DNA of 19,266 nucleotides, from NCBI GenBank assembly GCA_020353115.1, contig CP070687.1, positions 2,627,802 through 2,647,067 on the forward strand, read 5' to 3'. Below the pieces are notes generated by a model. It was not told the DNA's origin, did no database searches, and saw only the letters and a program-made list of their open reading frames with translations. The translations under genes were made by a program, and so were the position numbers. Origin of the DNA: Bacteroidales bacterium (GTDB taxonomy: Bacteria; Bacteroidota; Bacteroidia; Bacteroidales; VadinHA17). Positions 7,082 through 14,963 of this stretch are shown in pieces. Numbering within the stretch: the first letter of the stretch is position 1; each line of letters opens with the position of its first letter.

Positions 7082-9400
7082 ATGAAAAAGTTTTGCATTC
7101 TTTTCCATCTCATTCTTTTCCAGGCGACCCTTGTGGCACAGGAAAGATTCACGTTGAGCGGTATTATTACCGATGCAGCCAGCGGAGAGGAGCTGATCGG
7201 TGCCACGGTTTATATCCCGGCTCATGGAACGGGTGCAGCATCAAATTCCTATGGATTTTATTCGATTAGTTTACCTCAAGGGAGATATCAGCTGGATTTC
7301 AGCTACATGGGCTATGAGGTTTTTTCGGCACAAATAATCCTGAATGAAGATCAGACCAGAAATATCGAACTGGCTCCGGAAGTAAGTTTACTGGAGGAAG
7401 TTGTGGTCCATGGCACAGGAGCAGATGAAAATATCCGTTCAACGGAAATCAGTATCACCAAGCTGGACGTAAAGGAGGTAAAGTCGATTCCGGTTATATT
7501 CGGGGAACAGGATGTATTGAAGACCATTCAGCTATTACCAGGCGTCAGTACTACCGGTGAAGGAGGTAGCGGATATCTTGTCCGGGGTGGCGGCCCAGGA
7601 CAAAACCTCATTTTACTGGACGAAGCTCCGGTATACAATGCTTCTCATCTCCTCGGATTCTTTTCAGTCTTTAATTCGGACGCGATTAAAGATGTTAAAC
7701 TTTTCAAGGGAGGTATGCCGCCGGAGTACGGCGGCAGATTATCATCTGTTCTGGATGTGAAGATGAAAGAAGGGAATATACATAAATATGGAGTTTCCGG
7801 AGGTCTCGGTTTAATATCATCGCGCCTGACCGTGGAAGGACCTCTAAAAAAGGAGAAAGGCTCGTTCATTCTGTCCGGAAGACGAACGTATGCCGATCTT
7901 TTCCTGAGGTTATCCAAAGATACCCTCGTAAGCAACAATATCCTTTATTTCTATGATCTGAATATCAAAGGAAATTACAAGCTGGGTGAAAAAGACAGGA
8001 TTTACCTCTCCGGATACTTTGGAAGAGATGTATTTAAATACAGTGATGTCTTTGGATTCGACTGGGGTAATGCAACTGCAACCATACGGTGGAATCATTT
8101 GTTCAGCAACAAACTTTTTTCAAATAGTTCTCTCATCTTCAGCAATTACAACTATGTGTTTTTTGTGGATGAAGGTGGCATGGAATTTAAGATTCGTTCG
8201 GCAATCCGCGACTGGAATCTGAAAGAGGATTTCCAGTATTTTCTGAGGCCAGAAAACACTCTCAGATTCGGCATGAAATTGAATTACCATAATTTCATTC
8301 CAGGTGTTGTGGATGCAGGTGAAGAATCCGGGGTTAACCAGCTTGAACTTACGGAAAAATATGCCCTTGAATCGGCGCTATATTTATCCCATGAGCTCAA
8401 GCTGTCTGACTGGCTGATAGTCAATTACGGGATACGGTATTCCATGTTTCACGTCCTTGGTCCGGATAATGTATATACATATGATGAAAACGGAAATGTC
8501 CTGGATACCGTTACGTACACCAGGGGTGACCTGGTAAAGGATTATTACGGACTGGAACCCAGAATTACCGGTACGTTCAGGATAAGTACCATGAGTTCTG
8601 TCAAGGCATCTTATGTCCGGACCAACCAGTATGTACATCTTTTATCCAATACCACATCCACAACGCCAATGGATGCATGGATCCCGAGCAGCAAGATCGT
8701 AAGACCTCAACGGGGGGATCAGGTGGCGCTGGGATATTTCCGGAATTTCAGGGAAAACCAGTGGGAAGCTTCTCTTGAAACCTATTACAAGTGGATGCAG
8801 AATCAAATAGACTATAAGAACGGGGCTGATATATATCTAAATGAACTGGTTGAATCACAGCTTGTTTTTGGCAAAGGGTGGTCCTATGGTGCCGAACTGT
8901 ATGTGAAGAAGAAAACAGGGAAATTACATGGCTGGCTTAGCTATACCCTGTCGAAGACCGAACGCAAATTCGACGCAATTGAGGAAGGCAGATCCTTTCC
9001 CGCAAAACAGGATAGAAGACATGATGTTTCGATCGTTACCATACTGCATTTGGGTAAACGATGGGTCCTGTCGGGAACATGGGTGTATTACACAGGCAAT
9101 GCCGTTACCTTCCCGGCGGGAAAATATGAAATCGACGGGCAAACCGTCAATATGTATACGAACAGAAACGAACACAGAATGCCATCATATCACAGAATGG
9201 ATTTGGGTGTTACCCTAAAAGGCAAGGAAAGGAAAAGATTTGAATCGAGTCTTGATCTTTCTGTTTACAATGTCTATTCACGGAAAAATGCTTATTCCAT
9301 CAGGTTTGAAGAGGATGAGGACGATGCGACAAAAACCGTTGCGAAAAAGTTATCGCTTTTCCCGATCGTCCCATCAATAACCTATAATTTCAGATTCTAA
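7082..9400 (+). CDS. TonB-dependent outer-membrane receptor with carboxypeptidase-regulatory-like domain
   Basis: An outer-membrane active-transport receptor of 772 residues. A signal peptide (1-20, ending LVAQ) precedes a CarboxypepD_reg-like beta domain (about 22-100; SGIITDAASGEELIGATV, then SYMGYEVF). Next are a short acidic linker with a TonB-box-like EEVVV, the plug (about 125-235, with LLPGVSTTGEGGSGYLVRGG and the DEAPVYN segment), and a 22-strand-type barrel to the end. The last residue is Phe, the usual outer-membrane barrel sorting signal. There is no SusD gene; instead a DUF4249 lipoprotein gene starts on the base after its TAA stop. The ligand cannot be read from the sequence. No sigma/anti-sigma pair is adjacent. 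The leader holds an 8-T run and a TTTAATCAA direct repeat of unknown meaning. Confidence 0.95.
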   Translation: MKKFCILFHLILFQATLVAQERFTLSGIITDAASGEELIGATVYIPAHGTGAASNSYGFYSISLPQGRYQLDFSYMGYEVFSAQIILNEDQTRNIELAPEVSLLEEVVVHGTGADENIRSTEISITKLDVKEVKSIPVIFGEQDVLKTIQLLPGVSTTGEGGSGYLVRGGGPGQNLILLDEAPVYNASHLLGFFSVFNSDAIKDVKLFKGGMPPEYGGRLSSVLDVKMKEGNIHKYGVSGGLGLISSRLTVEGPLKKEKGSFILSGRRTYADLFLRLSKDTLVSNNILYFYDLNIKGNYKLGEKDRIYLSGYFGRDVFKYSDVFGFDWGNATATIRWNHLFSNKLFSNSSLIFSNYNYVFFVDEGGMEFKIRSAIRDWNLKEDFQYFLRPENTLRFGMKLNYHNFIPGVVDAGEESGVNQLELTEKYALESALYLSHELKLSDWLIVNYGIRYSMFHVLGPDNVYTYDENGNVLDTVTYTRGDLVKDYYGLEPRITGTFRISTMSSVKASYVRTNQYVHLLSNTTSTTPMDAWIPSSKIVRPQRGDQVALGYFRNFRENQWEASLETYYKWMQNQIDYKNGADIYLNELVESQLVFGKGWSYGAELYVKKKTGKLHGWLSYTLSKTERKFDAIEEGRSFPAKQDRRHDVSIVTILHLGKRWVLSGTWVYYTGNAVTFPAGKYEIDGQTVNMYTNRNEHRMPSYHRMDLGVTLKGKERKRFESSLDLSVYNVYSRKNAYSIRFEEDEDDATKTVAKKLSLFPIVPSITYNFRF

Positions 9401-10216
9401 ATGAAAAAATACCACATAGTAAGCTATATATTGACCATGATCCTGTTTGTCGGATGTGAAGAGATCATTAAAATTGACCTGGAAGGTACAGATGCAAGAC
9501 TGGTTATAGAAGGAAAGATAACCGACGGACCAGGACCTCATACAGTGAGAATTTCAAGGTCGACGGATTACTTTGATCCGGAAGAATATCCTATGGTATC
9601 AGGGGCCCTCGTCGTTATTTCAGATGATACGGGACTCAGGGATACATTACAGGAAGTAGCCGCCGGGATATATCAGACCACCTTTCTGACGGGAGAAACC
9701 GGGAGGAACTATACACTGGAAACGATAGTCGAAGGTGAGCAATACATTGGTACAGCAACCATGCAGGATCGAATTGAAATTGATTCGATCGAACTCGAAT
9801 ATTATCCTGCTACCCCATATTACGAAGAAGGATACTGGCTTCACTGCCATTTTACAGATCCTGCCGGAGAGGGCAACTATTACAGGACAAAAGTTTTTAA
9901 GAACGGTACCACGGATAAGAATCTATATATTATTGACGATAAATTCATTGACGGAAATCCGGTTGATCTTTTCGTCTGGGGGGATTTTTATATACCCAAC
10001 GATACTGCCTGGTTTGAATTGTGGACTATGGACGAGTATGTTTATGATTATTTTTACACCCTTGCAAATCTTCTATACAGTGGGGGCGATGGTTCCTACG
10101 CCACACCAGCCAATCCCAATACAAACCTGTCCGACGGAGCACTGGGGTATTTCGGTGCGTTTACCATTGCACGGGATACAATTATCGTACCCGATTATCC
10201 GGAACAGTCAAGATAA
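9401..10216 (+). CDS. DUF4249 family lipoprotein
   Basis: A 271-residue lipoprotein. The signal ends in ILFVGC with Cys19 as lipidation site; Glu20-Glu21 right after it are acidic, as in Bacteroidota lipoproteins sent to the cell surface. The body is beta-rich and has DUF4249 features: an opening LVIEGKITDGPGPHTVRISRS, then a VSGALVVISDDTG strand pair, and a closing LGYFGAFTIARDTI segment. DUF4249 proteins are usually encoded directly after TonB-dependent receptors of the type seen here, and the two reading frames abut with no gap (TAA then ATG). I infer a surface partner of the receptor, in the position SusD holds in other systems, with unknown ligand. Length is at the short end of what I expect but the domain appears complete. 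Confidence 0.88.
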   Translation: MKKYHIVSYILTMILFVGCEEIIKIDLEGTDARLVIEGKITDGPGPHTVRISRSTDYFDPEEYPMVSGALVVISDDTGLRDTLQEVAAGIYQTTFLTGETGRNYTLETIVEGEQYIGTATMQDRIEIDSIELEYYPATPYYEEGYWLHCHFTDPAGEGNYYRTKVFKNGTTDKNLYIIDDKFIDGNPVDLFVWGDFYIPNDTAWFELWTMDEYVYDYFYTLANLLYSGGDGSYATPANPNTNLSDGALGYFGAFTIARDTIIVPDYPEQSR

Positions 10217-10523
10217 AATGTCTGCATCCCGGATCAGCCGGCTTCGGAATGCACCAACAGATGTTCGGTGGCAACTTTTCAAAAACTCAATATTAGTTTT
10301 GGGAATAAAACATTCGGTAAAATCATTTCCTGGTTTTCCGGATTAAATATCACAATGGCACACCCATGCTTTATAGGATCTGTTATGAATTTGATTCTTT
10401 TAAGAACGGGCTTTAACCATATCCTGTTGCAGAAATACTTCCTTTTCTTCCGGTTTCCATAAAAAGATTGTAGGTTTACCTCTATTAATCCGAACCTATC
10501 ATAAATCCAAAAAAGTATAAAAA
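10217..10523. other. 307-bp intergenic region without a supported gene
   Basis: This separates the DUF4249 gene from the S9 peptidase gene on the same strand. The only plus-strand open stretch (GTG at 10268 to 10462) gives an unrecognised Phe/Leu-rich 64-residue peptide with no convincing start signal, and I do not call it. An imperfect hairpin (GCATCCCGGA against TTCGGAATGC, about 10222-10250) lacks a T tract. No clear TTTG/TAnnTTTG pair was found. Confidence 0.4.
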
Positions 10524-13031
10524 ATGAAAAAGATTGTATTTAGTGCATTCATCATGGTATGCATCAGCATGGGGACTGTTCCGGGACAGCAAACAGAAAT
10601 AAAAAAAGAGAACTATGCTCTTGCCGCCCGGTTCTCTCCAAAAAAAATTGAGAAAATGGTTTTTACTACCTCAGTTGATCCTCACTGGTTAAAGCTTTCA
10701 GACCGGTTTTGGTATTCATATGAAACAACGGAGGGCAAGTCGTTTTATCTGGTTGATCCGGGCAGGAAATCAAAGATTTCAATCTTTGATAACGTTAAGA
10801 TGGCTGCCGATCTCACCAGATTTACGAAAGATCCGTATGACGCCAAACATCTGCCGATTGAAGAGATAAAATTTATTGATGGAGAGAAGGCAATACGGTT
10901 CGAAGTGGAAAGCACCCAGGAAGAAGAAGTGAAAGAGGAGGCCGATACGATTAAAATAACAACGGAGAAAAAGGAAGATACAAGGGAAAGTAAGAAGGCG
11001 GAAAAGAAAAAGTTCTATTTCCGGTATGATCTTGAAACCGGGAAATTGACACTGCTGGAAGATTACAGGAAACCGAAAGAGAGACCCAGATGGGCTTCTA
11101 TTTCGCCGGATGGAGAAAGGGTGGTATTTGCCAGATATCATAATCTGTTTTGGATGGATAAGAAGAACTATCAGAAGGCACTGGAAGATGAGGACGATTC
11201 AACCATTGTGGAACAGCAGATTACTACAGATGGAGAGGAATACTATTCGTATGGATCAGGGAGGGGCGAAACCAATGTGGATAAAGAAAAGAATAAAGAT
11301 AAACGGAAAATGGCAAATATTGTTTGGTCACCGGATTCCAAAAAGTTTGCAATGACCAGATCGGACAGCCGGCAGGTAAATGATCTCTGGGTGATTAATT
11401 CGATTGCGGAACCTCGTCCAACCCTGGAAACCTATAAATACCACATGCCCGGTGAAAAAGAAGCCCCGCAGGTTGAACTGCTTCTTTTTGATTGCGCAAC
11501 GAATGAAAAACTGGTTATCGAAGCCGGAAGGTTTAAGGACCAGACAATCTCAATACACACAGCACCCCGATTGGCAAAGAACAGGGATGATGACTACAGG
11601 CCACGCATATGGTTATCAAAAACTTCCGATAAGCTATACTTTACAAGGACCAGCAGGGATCTGAAACGTATTGATGTATGTGTGGCAAATACATCGAACG
11701 GCGATATAGGAATATTGATCGAAGAGAGGCTGAACACGTATGTTGAAACACGACCGATTGGTTTGGTGAATAATGGAAAGGAACTCATCCACTGGTCGGA
11801 AAGAGACGGATGGGCTCATTTCTACCTTTATGATGAAAACGGCAATATGAAAAATCAGATAACAAGCGGTCCGTTTCATTGTGAACGGATAATAGGGATC
11901 GATGAAACCAACAGAATCCTGTATTTCAATGCTAATGCAAGGGAAACGGATGAAGATCCTTATTACCTGCATCTGTACCGGATTAATTTTGATGGATCCG
12001 GATTAAAATTATTGAATAAGGGGAATTTTAACCATGAGGTAATTATTAGCGATTCACATAAATACTTTGTGAATAACTATTCCAGGGTAAATACCATTCC
12101 TGAATCCGAAATAAGGGATAACCAGGGGAATATGTTGCTTAAACTTGAAACATCAGATCTCTCACTGCTGTTTGAAGCAGGTTATAAATTCCCCGAAACA
12201 TTCAAGGTAAAGGCCGATGACGGGTTGACAGATCTCTATGGTGTCATGTACAAACCTTTTGATTTTGACTCAACAAAAAAGTATCCGGTTATTGCCTATG
12301 TCTATCCGGGACCACAAACGGAATCCGTAAACAAATCATTCTCCTCAAGGATGGATCGTACGGACAGACAGGCCCAATTTGGATTCATAGTAATCACAGT
12401 CGGAAATCGCGGCGGTCATCCGAGCAGGTCGAAATGGTATCATAACTATGGTTACGGGAATCTCCGGGATTATGGTTTAGCCGATAAAAAGGCAGCAATT
12501 GAACAACTGGCCGACCGCCACCCTTATATTGACATCGATAAAGTTGGCATATTCGGGCATTCGGGAGGTGGATTTATGTCTACCGCGGCTTTACTGGTAT
12601 ACCCCGATTTCTTTAAAGTGGCCGTCTCATCTTCCGGCAACCATGAGAATAATATATACAACCGGTGGTGGAGCGAAAAGCACCACGGGGTGAAGGAAGT
12701 AACAGATGATGAGGGTAACATCTCCTTTGAATATGATATCGAAAAAAATTCTGAAATTGCCGGCAACCTGAAAGGCCGTCTTCTCATTTGTTCCGGTGAT
12801 ATTGATAACAATGTCCATCCGGCAAATACCATTCGATTGGCCAATGCTCTGATTAAGGCAAACAAACGATTCGATTTCTTTATTTTCCCAGGCCAGAGGC
12901 ATGGATTCGGTGATATGAACGAGTATTTTTTCTGGCTTCGGGGAGATTATTTTTGCAAACACCTGATCGGAGATTGGGCAGACGATGTTGATATCATCGA
13001 GATGAACAGGGAAAAGGAGATGACAGAGTGA
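10524..13031 (+). CDS. Secreted S9 family serine peptidase (dipeptidyl-peptidase IV-like)
   Basis: An exported serine peptidase of 835 residues: signal peptide about 1-22 (ending VPGQQ), a DPP-IV-type N-terminal beta-propeller about 40-540, and a C-terminal alpha/beta-hydrolase domain about 560-825. The triad is clear: Ser680 in GHSGGG, Asp761 in GDIDNNVH (aligned with GTADDNVH of DPP-IV), and His793 in GQRHGF. The propeller carries HWSERDGWAHFYLYD (about 423-437), typical of Bacteroidota S9 enzymes. Its likely job is cutting dipeptides or short peptides, often after Pro or Ala, in the periplasm or outside; the exact specificity is inferred. An unusual Lys/Glu-rich insert fills about 131-165. 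It is probably monocistronic, with a gap of about 300 bp upstream and a convergent gene downstream. Start: first Met before the signal peptide, behind an A-rich leader. Confidence 0.93.
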   Translation: MKKIVFSAFIMVCISMGTVPGQQTEIKKENYALAARFSPKKIEKMVFTTSVDPHWLKLSDRFWYSYETTEGKSFYLVDPGRKSKISIFDNVKMAADLTRFTKDPYDAKHLPIEEIKFIDGEKAIRFEVESTQEEEVKEEADTIKITTEKKEDTRESKKAEKKKFYFRYDLETGKLTLLEDYRKPKERPRWASISPDGERVVFARYHNLFWMDKKNYQKALEDEDDSTIVEQQITTDGEEYYSYGSGRGETNVDKEKNKDKRKMANIVWSPDSKKFAMTRSDSRQVNDLWVINSIAEPRPTLETYKYHMPGEKEAPQVELLLFDCATNEKLVIEAGRFKDQTISIHTAPRLAKNRDDDYRPRIWLSKTSDKLYFTRTSRDLKRIDVCVANTSNGDIGILIEERLNTYVETRPIGLVNNGKELIHWSERDGWAHFYLYDENGNMKNQITSGPFHCERIIGIDETNRILYFNANARETDEDPYYLHLYRINFDGSGLKLLNKGNFNHEVIISDSHKYFVNNYSRVNTIPESEIRDNQGNMLLKLETSDLSLLFEAGYKFPETFKVKADDGLTDLYGVMYKPFDFDSTKKYPVIAYVYPGPQTESVNKSFSSRMDRTDRQAQFGFIVITVGNRGGHPSRSKWYHNYGYGNLRDYGLADKKAAIEQLADRHPYIDIDKVGIFGHSGGGFMSTAALLVYPDFFKVAVSSSGNHENNIYNRWWSEKHHGVKEVTDDEGNISFEYDIEKNSEIAGNLKGRLLICSGDIDNNVHPANTIRLANALIKANKRFDFFIFPGQRHGFGDMNEYFFWLRGDYFCKHLIGDWADDVDIIEMNREKEMTE

Positions 13032-13063
13032 ATATAACACCATAAAAAATATGCCGAAAGTCA

Positions 13064-13098
13064 GCCTGCAGGATGGGCATTCGGGCATCCCTGCAGGC
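13064..13098. terminator. Hairpin between convergent genes, possible terminator
   Basis: GCCTGCAGG pairs perfectly with CCTGCAGGC, and ATG/CAT extends the stem after a bulge. It lies between the plus-strand S9 gene (ends 13031) and the minus-strand DUF362 gene (ends 13207). Neither side has an adjacent T tract, so termination is only suggested by position and stem strength. A second, weaker AT-rich stem (GTCTTGAT / ATCAAAGAC, 13163-13189) lies in the same gap. Confidence 0.35.
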
Positions 13099-13206
13099 AT
13101 CGTGAGATGTATAAAACGTTAAATACTTTGGAGCTGCAATTGGGAATGAATAATTTGTTCCTGTCTTGATGTATTTTAAAATCAAAGACGCTTGATACAT
13201 TTCCCA

Positions 13207-14145
13207 TTAGATTTCCACCTCTTTGATCTTCAACTTCGACAGATCCATTTCACCCAGTCCGTGTTCATAGGCTTTTCTTATGGCAATTACGTTTTCCGGT
13301 TTCAATCCGAAAAATGAAGCGCAAAAGGAATCAATCGCCACACGGTCCGTTCCGGCAATAACCTTCATGGGGGTTTTTAGTCTTCCGGGCCCCATAGGAC
13401 CGTTTGTGATTACAAATTCGGTGGAATCAGCTATGCACAGGTGTGGTCGGATTATTGTATTCAGGTCGGCAATACATTGTTCCAGATGTGGAATGCTATC
13501 CTGCCCGGTTGACGGATCCGTCCTGTGGAATGTCTGATCTGATGCGGGAGAGTTCATCCCCATCAGGTTTTTCATTACACCTGAAAAACAGACCCCTGAA
13601 TGTTCTTTTGTTATATTAATGTTAACCAGTATATCATAATTAAAATAAGTTCTTACTATTCTGGCTTCTTTCAGAATTGCACCTTTTGGTACATGAACCT
13701 TTCTGAACTGACCGGGAAACCTTGTATTGGTAATAACCAGATCGGCGCCTTCCGAATCGATAACTTTTTTAATGCCCGTGTTTTCCCACATGTATTTTGG
13801 CAACCAGCCGATACAACCGATATCCCGTGCGCCCGCGTATTTGCACATCCGGATAACGGCCTGTACAATTTCGGGTTTGGTGTAGGTTCCAGGGTTATTG
13901 CTTTGGGGATTGGCAAGGATGGCCACACGTGAGTTTTCCGGGATAAATTTCTGCATTCCGCCCAAAAATTCAACCGCTTTAATCGTTGCCTCATAGTAAT
14001 TTTGACTTTTTACCACAGAAATATCAACAGGTTCATCAGGCAGGGAGTTACTTTTGGACATCTTCCCGGATATGGCTGATCCTATTCCGATAGCGGCACT
14101 TTGTTTCAAAAAGGATCTGCGCGTAATTTTTTTGAACATGGGCAT
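13207..14145 (-). CDS. Tat-exported DUF362 domain protein
   Basis: A 312-residue protein with a twin-arginine signal at its N-terminus: TRRSFLKQSAAIGIGSAISG (residues 8-27, Arg9-Arg10). The mature part matches DUF362: a TKPEIVQAVIRMCKYAGARDI helix-strand unit near 89-109, the NINITKEHSGVCFSGVMKNLMGM stretch near 175-197, and AGTDRVAIDSFCASFFGL near 264-281. The family has no well-established reaction; members are often found with iron-sulfur or redox proteins. Tat export suggests the protein folds, perhaps with a cofactor, before crossing the membrane. No 4Fe-4S ferredoxin motif (CxxCxxC) is present here. It lies 93 bp downstream of the flavin reductase-like gene on the same strand, so cotranscription is possible. 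Met3 is an alternative start; the first Met is used. Confidence 0.88.
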   Translation of the reverse strand: MPMFKKITRRSFLKQSAAIGIGSAISGKMSKSNSLPDEPVDISVVKSQNYYEATIKAVEFLGGMQKFIPENSRVAILANPQSNNPGTYTKPEIVQAVIRMCKYAGARDIGCIGWLPKYMWENTGIKKVIDSEGADLVITNTRFPGQFRKVHVPKGAILKEARIVRTYFNYDILVNINITKEHSGVCFSGVMKNLMGMNSPASDQTFHRTDPSTGQDSIPHLEQCIADLNTIIRPHLCIADSTEFVITNGPMGPGRLKTPMKVIAGTDRVAIDSFCASFFGLKPENVIAIRKAYEHGLGEMDLSKLKIKEVEI

Positions 14146-14238
14146 ATATTTTTAAGAATATATATTAATAATGGAATATTTGCGGCAGCCGAAGGATGAT
14201 TTATTGCCTATCCTATGGAACCAGTCATTGGAGGTGTG

Positions 14239-14784
14239 TTATTCCTGCCTCTGACCAGCCATATATTTTTCCGTTCCCCTGATTGACAGGATCTCACCAA
14301 AAAACATCCGGTGGTAATCTTTTTGTGGATAATTTCTATCGATGGATTTGTTTAGGAAATTTTCCGGCTTGAAATCATGCTGGTATGATTTTCGACATTC
14401 GATTATCAATTCTGCTTCCCTGAATACAGGAGCTTCAATTTTTGAAGATTTTCCGGGAGTTAAGGCGGTCTCTGATATTTTATCTCCGTCGCGTCCCGAT
14501 TTTGAACCAAGCAGGTTAAGATCTTTATGGTAGGATTTATCGAATGAACAGAGTGAAAATGTATCATACCGGTTTATGAATTCATATGTATAGCGGGTAG
14601 GCCGTACAACTACAACGGCAGTTGGTTTATTCCACATGATGCCGAAATATCCCCACGCAACCGTCATTGTATTGTAGTGATTAGAAGCATAGTCCCCGCT
14701 TGTCAGCAAAAACCACTGATTTAACCACAAATGATGAATACGTGGTTGAAAATCCACGAAGGGTATCTCTATTAACTCTTTCAT
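14239..14784 (-). CDS. Flavin reductase-like (FMN-binding split-barrel) protein
   Basis: A 181-residue cytoplasmic protein of the flavin reductase-like domain family, which binds FMN in a split beta-barrel. Family segments are LLTSGDYASNHYNTMTVAWG (27-46) with the flavin-contacting NTMT, the RPTRYTYEF segment (61-69), SGRDGDK (96-102), LIIECRKSYQ (126-135) and NYPQKDYHRMFFGEI (151-165). The length is that of a single-domain member. It may reduce or simply carry flavin; partner and electron acceptor are unknown. A perfect -7-type element (TATATTTG on the minus strand, 14813-14820) lies 28 bp upstream of the ATG, but no TTTG is found at the expected -33 position. The DUF362 gene follows downstream. 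Confidence 0.9.
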   Translation of the reverse strand: MKELIEIPFVDFQPRIHHLWLNQWFLLTSGDYASNHYNTMTVAWGYFGIMWNKPTAVVVVRPTRYTYEFINRYDTFSLCSFDKSYHKDLNLLGSKSGRDGDKISETALTPGKSSKIEAPVFREAELIIECRKSYQHDFKPENFLNKSIDRNYPQKDYHRMFFGEILSIRGTEKYMAGQRQE

Positions 14785-14873
14785 ACAACACTTGAATTGA
14801 TCATTATTAAAACAAATATAATGAGTTATTTATGTTTAATATATATGTATATTCTTTACGGATGCAATCAGGC

Positions 14874-14955
14874 ATGTATAGGATTAATCCGTTCTCCACG
14901 ATCATATCAAACCTGCTGCCCTGTTGTACTCTTTGGATTTAATCCGGCTATACAT
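14874..14955. repeat. Imperfect inverted repeat between the caspase-like and flavin reductase genes
   Basis: The left arm ATGTATAGGATTAATCC (14874-14890) is matched in reverse complement by 14935-14955, ATGTATAGCCGGATTAAATCC. The arms agree except for small insertions, and the loop is about 44 bp. It lies just downstream of the WD40/caspase gene. There is no T tract, so it is not a classical terminator. Confidence 0.45.
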
Positions 14956-14963
14956 AGATACTA

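Noticed and set aside
9735..10346. 203-codon plus-strand open frame overlapping the DUF4249 gene
   Set aside because: It lies in another frame of a well-supported lipoprotein gene and its translation shows no domain or signal; it runs only slightly past the real stop.
10268..10462. 64-codon open frame with GTG start between the DUF4249 and S9 genes
   Set aside because: No ribosome binding site, no recognisable sequence, and a Phe/Leu-rich make-up as expected from translated AT-rich non-coding DNA.
12627..13100. 157-codon minus-strand open frame opposite the S9 peptidase 3' end
   Set aside because: The sense strand encodes the catalytic Asp and His of the peptidase; the antisense product has no recognisable feature.
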